From: Gammaproteobacteria bacterium
GTDB taxonomy: Bacteria > Pseudomonadota > Gammaproteobacteria > Burkholderiales > Rhodocyclaceae
Length of the DNA: 64,000 nucleotides
Assembly: GCA_018828385.1 (NCBI GenBank)
Contig: JAHJVE010000021.1
Span: 160,005 to 224,004 of the forward strand
Direction of reading: 5' to 3'
Of this stretch, positions 63,581 through 64,000 are shown piece by piece. The notes beneath the pieces were generated by a model, which worked only from the letters and a program-made list of their open reading frames with translations, had not been told where the DNA came from and did not search any database. The position numbers and the translations under genes were made by a program. Each line of letters starts with the position of its first letter. Within the stretch, counting starts at the first letter, position 1.

Positions 63581-63715
63581 TTATACGGCCAGACGCGTGC
63601 GACCCTTGGCGCGGCGAGCAGCAATGACTGCACGGCCACCCTTGGTGCGCATACGGACCAGGAAGCCATGGGTGCGCTTGCGGCGCACGACCGACGGTTG
63701 ATACGTGCGTTTCAT
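63581..63715 (-). CDS. rpmH: 50S ribosomal protein L34
   Basis: Direct translation [44 protein letters not shown] (absent from supplied ORF list). Confidence 0.97.
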   Translation of the reverse strand: MKRTYQPSVVRRKRTHGFLVRMRTKGGRAVIAARRAKGRTRLAV

Positions 63716-63800
63716 GTTGTAATCCCTTGATGTGCGAAGAAAAACGCGTGATTACACCTTGTTTGATGGTGTTCTGTCAAGATCAATTAATTTAAAAAGC

Positions 63801-63809
63801 TGTGGATAA
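63801..63809 (-). promoter_or_regulatory. DnaA box upstream of rpmH
   Basis: TGTGGATAA = perfect TTATCCACA. Confidence 0.6.
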
Positions 63810-63860
63810 CTTCCGTGAATGGGGGGTAAAATCTTGCCTTTGCTGGCGACTGACGGTTAG

Positions 63861-64000
63861 GGAAACTCTGCACAAGTAACCGTCATGCAGACTGATTTGA
63901 GAGAATAGCGCCATTGTCATGGTGCCGACTGAACAGATGAAACGGATGAAGCAACTGAGCCTCGCTGAAACGGGATTCCTGCCCAAAGCAGGGAAGCAAA
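63861..64000 (+). mobile_element. IS5-family insertion sequence, left end; right part off window
   Basis: Begins GGAAACTCTGCACAAGT right after TTAG; encodes MVPTEQMKRMKQLSLAETGFLPKAGKQ, start of an IS5-type transposase. Confidence 0.72.
63919..64000 (+). CDS. IS5-family transposase N-terminus (truncated by window)
   Basis: In-frame ATG at 63919 or 63937; MKQLSLAETGFLPKAGKQ. Confidence 0.72.
   Translation, partial: MVPTEQMKRMKQLSLAETGFLPKAGKQ

Overview
High-GC betaproteobacterial chromosome window, probably Rhodocyclaceae (Dechloromonas/Azonexus/Azoarcus-like by gene content and order; no search was run). The right end (mnmE-yidC-yidD-rnpA-rpmH, then the 5' end of an IS5-family element) is origin-proximal. 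Housekeeping blocks: cca; ttcA; hprK-ptsN-hpf-rpoN-lptB-recX-recA; P-type ATPase; nodI/nodJ-like ABC exporter; cutA-dsbD. From about 32 to 57 kb there is an aryl-polyene/xanthomonadin-like pigment region: 2 ACPs, 2 ketosynthases plus a chain-length-factor-like KS, 2 hotdog dehydratases, FabG-type reductase, AMP-ligase, acyltransferases, LolA-like and MMPL export proteins, glycosyltransferase, methyltransferase, chorismatase (XanB2-like) and a flavin-dependent halogenase-like protein. The most unusual signal is a dispersed ~37-bp element, consensus NNTACGGTCAACCGGAAAWWWYGGCCAAAAWYGAAAT, with about 16 copies in 64 kb, in intergenic DNA and inside genes in several reading frames. It has a near-palindromic CGGTYRACCG core followed by A/T tracts one helical turn apart, which resembles the layout of long DNA-uptake signal sequences. 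Three parS-like GTTNCACGTGAAAC sites occur, two directly beside copies of the element. No rRNA, tRNA or CRISPR array was recognised.
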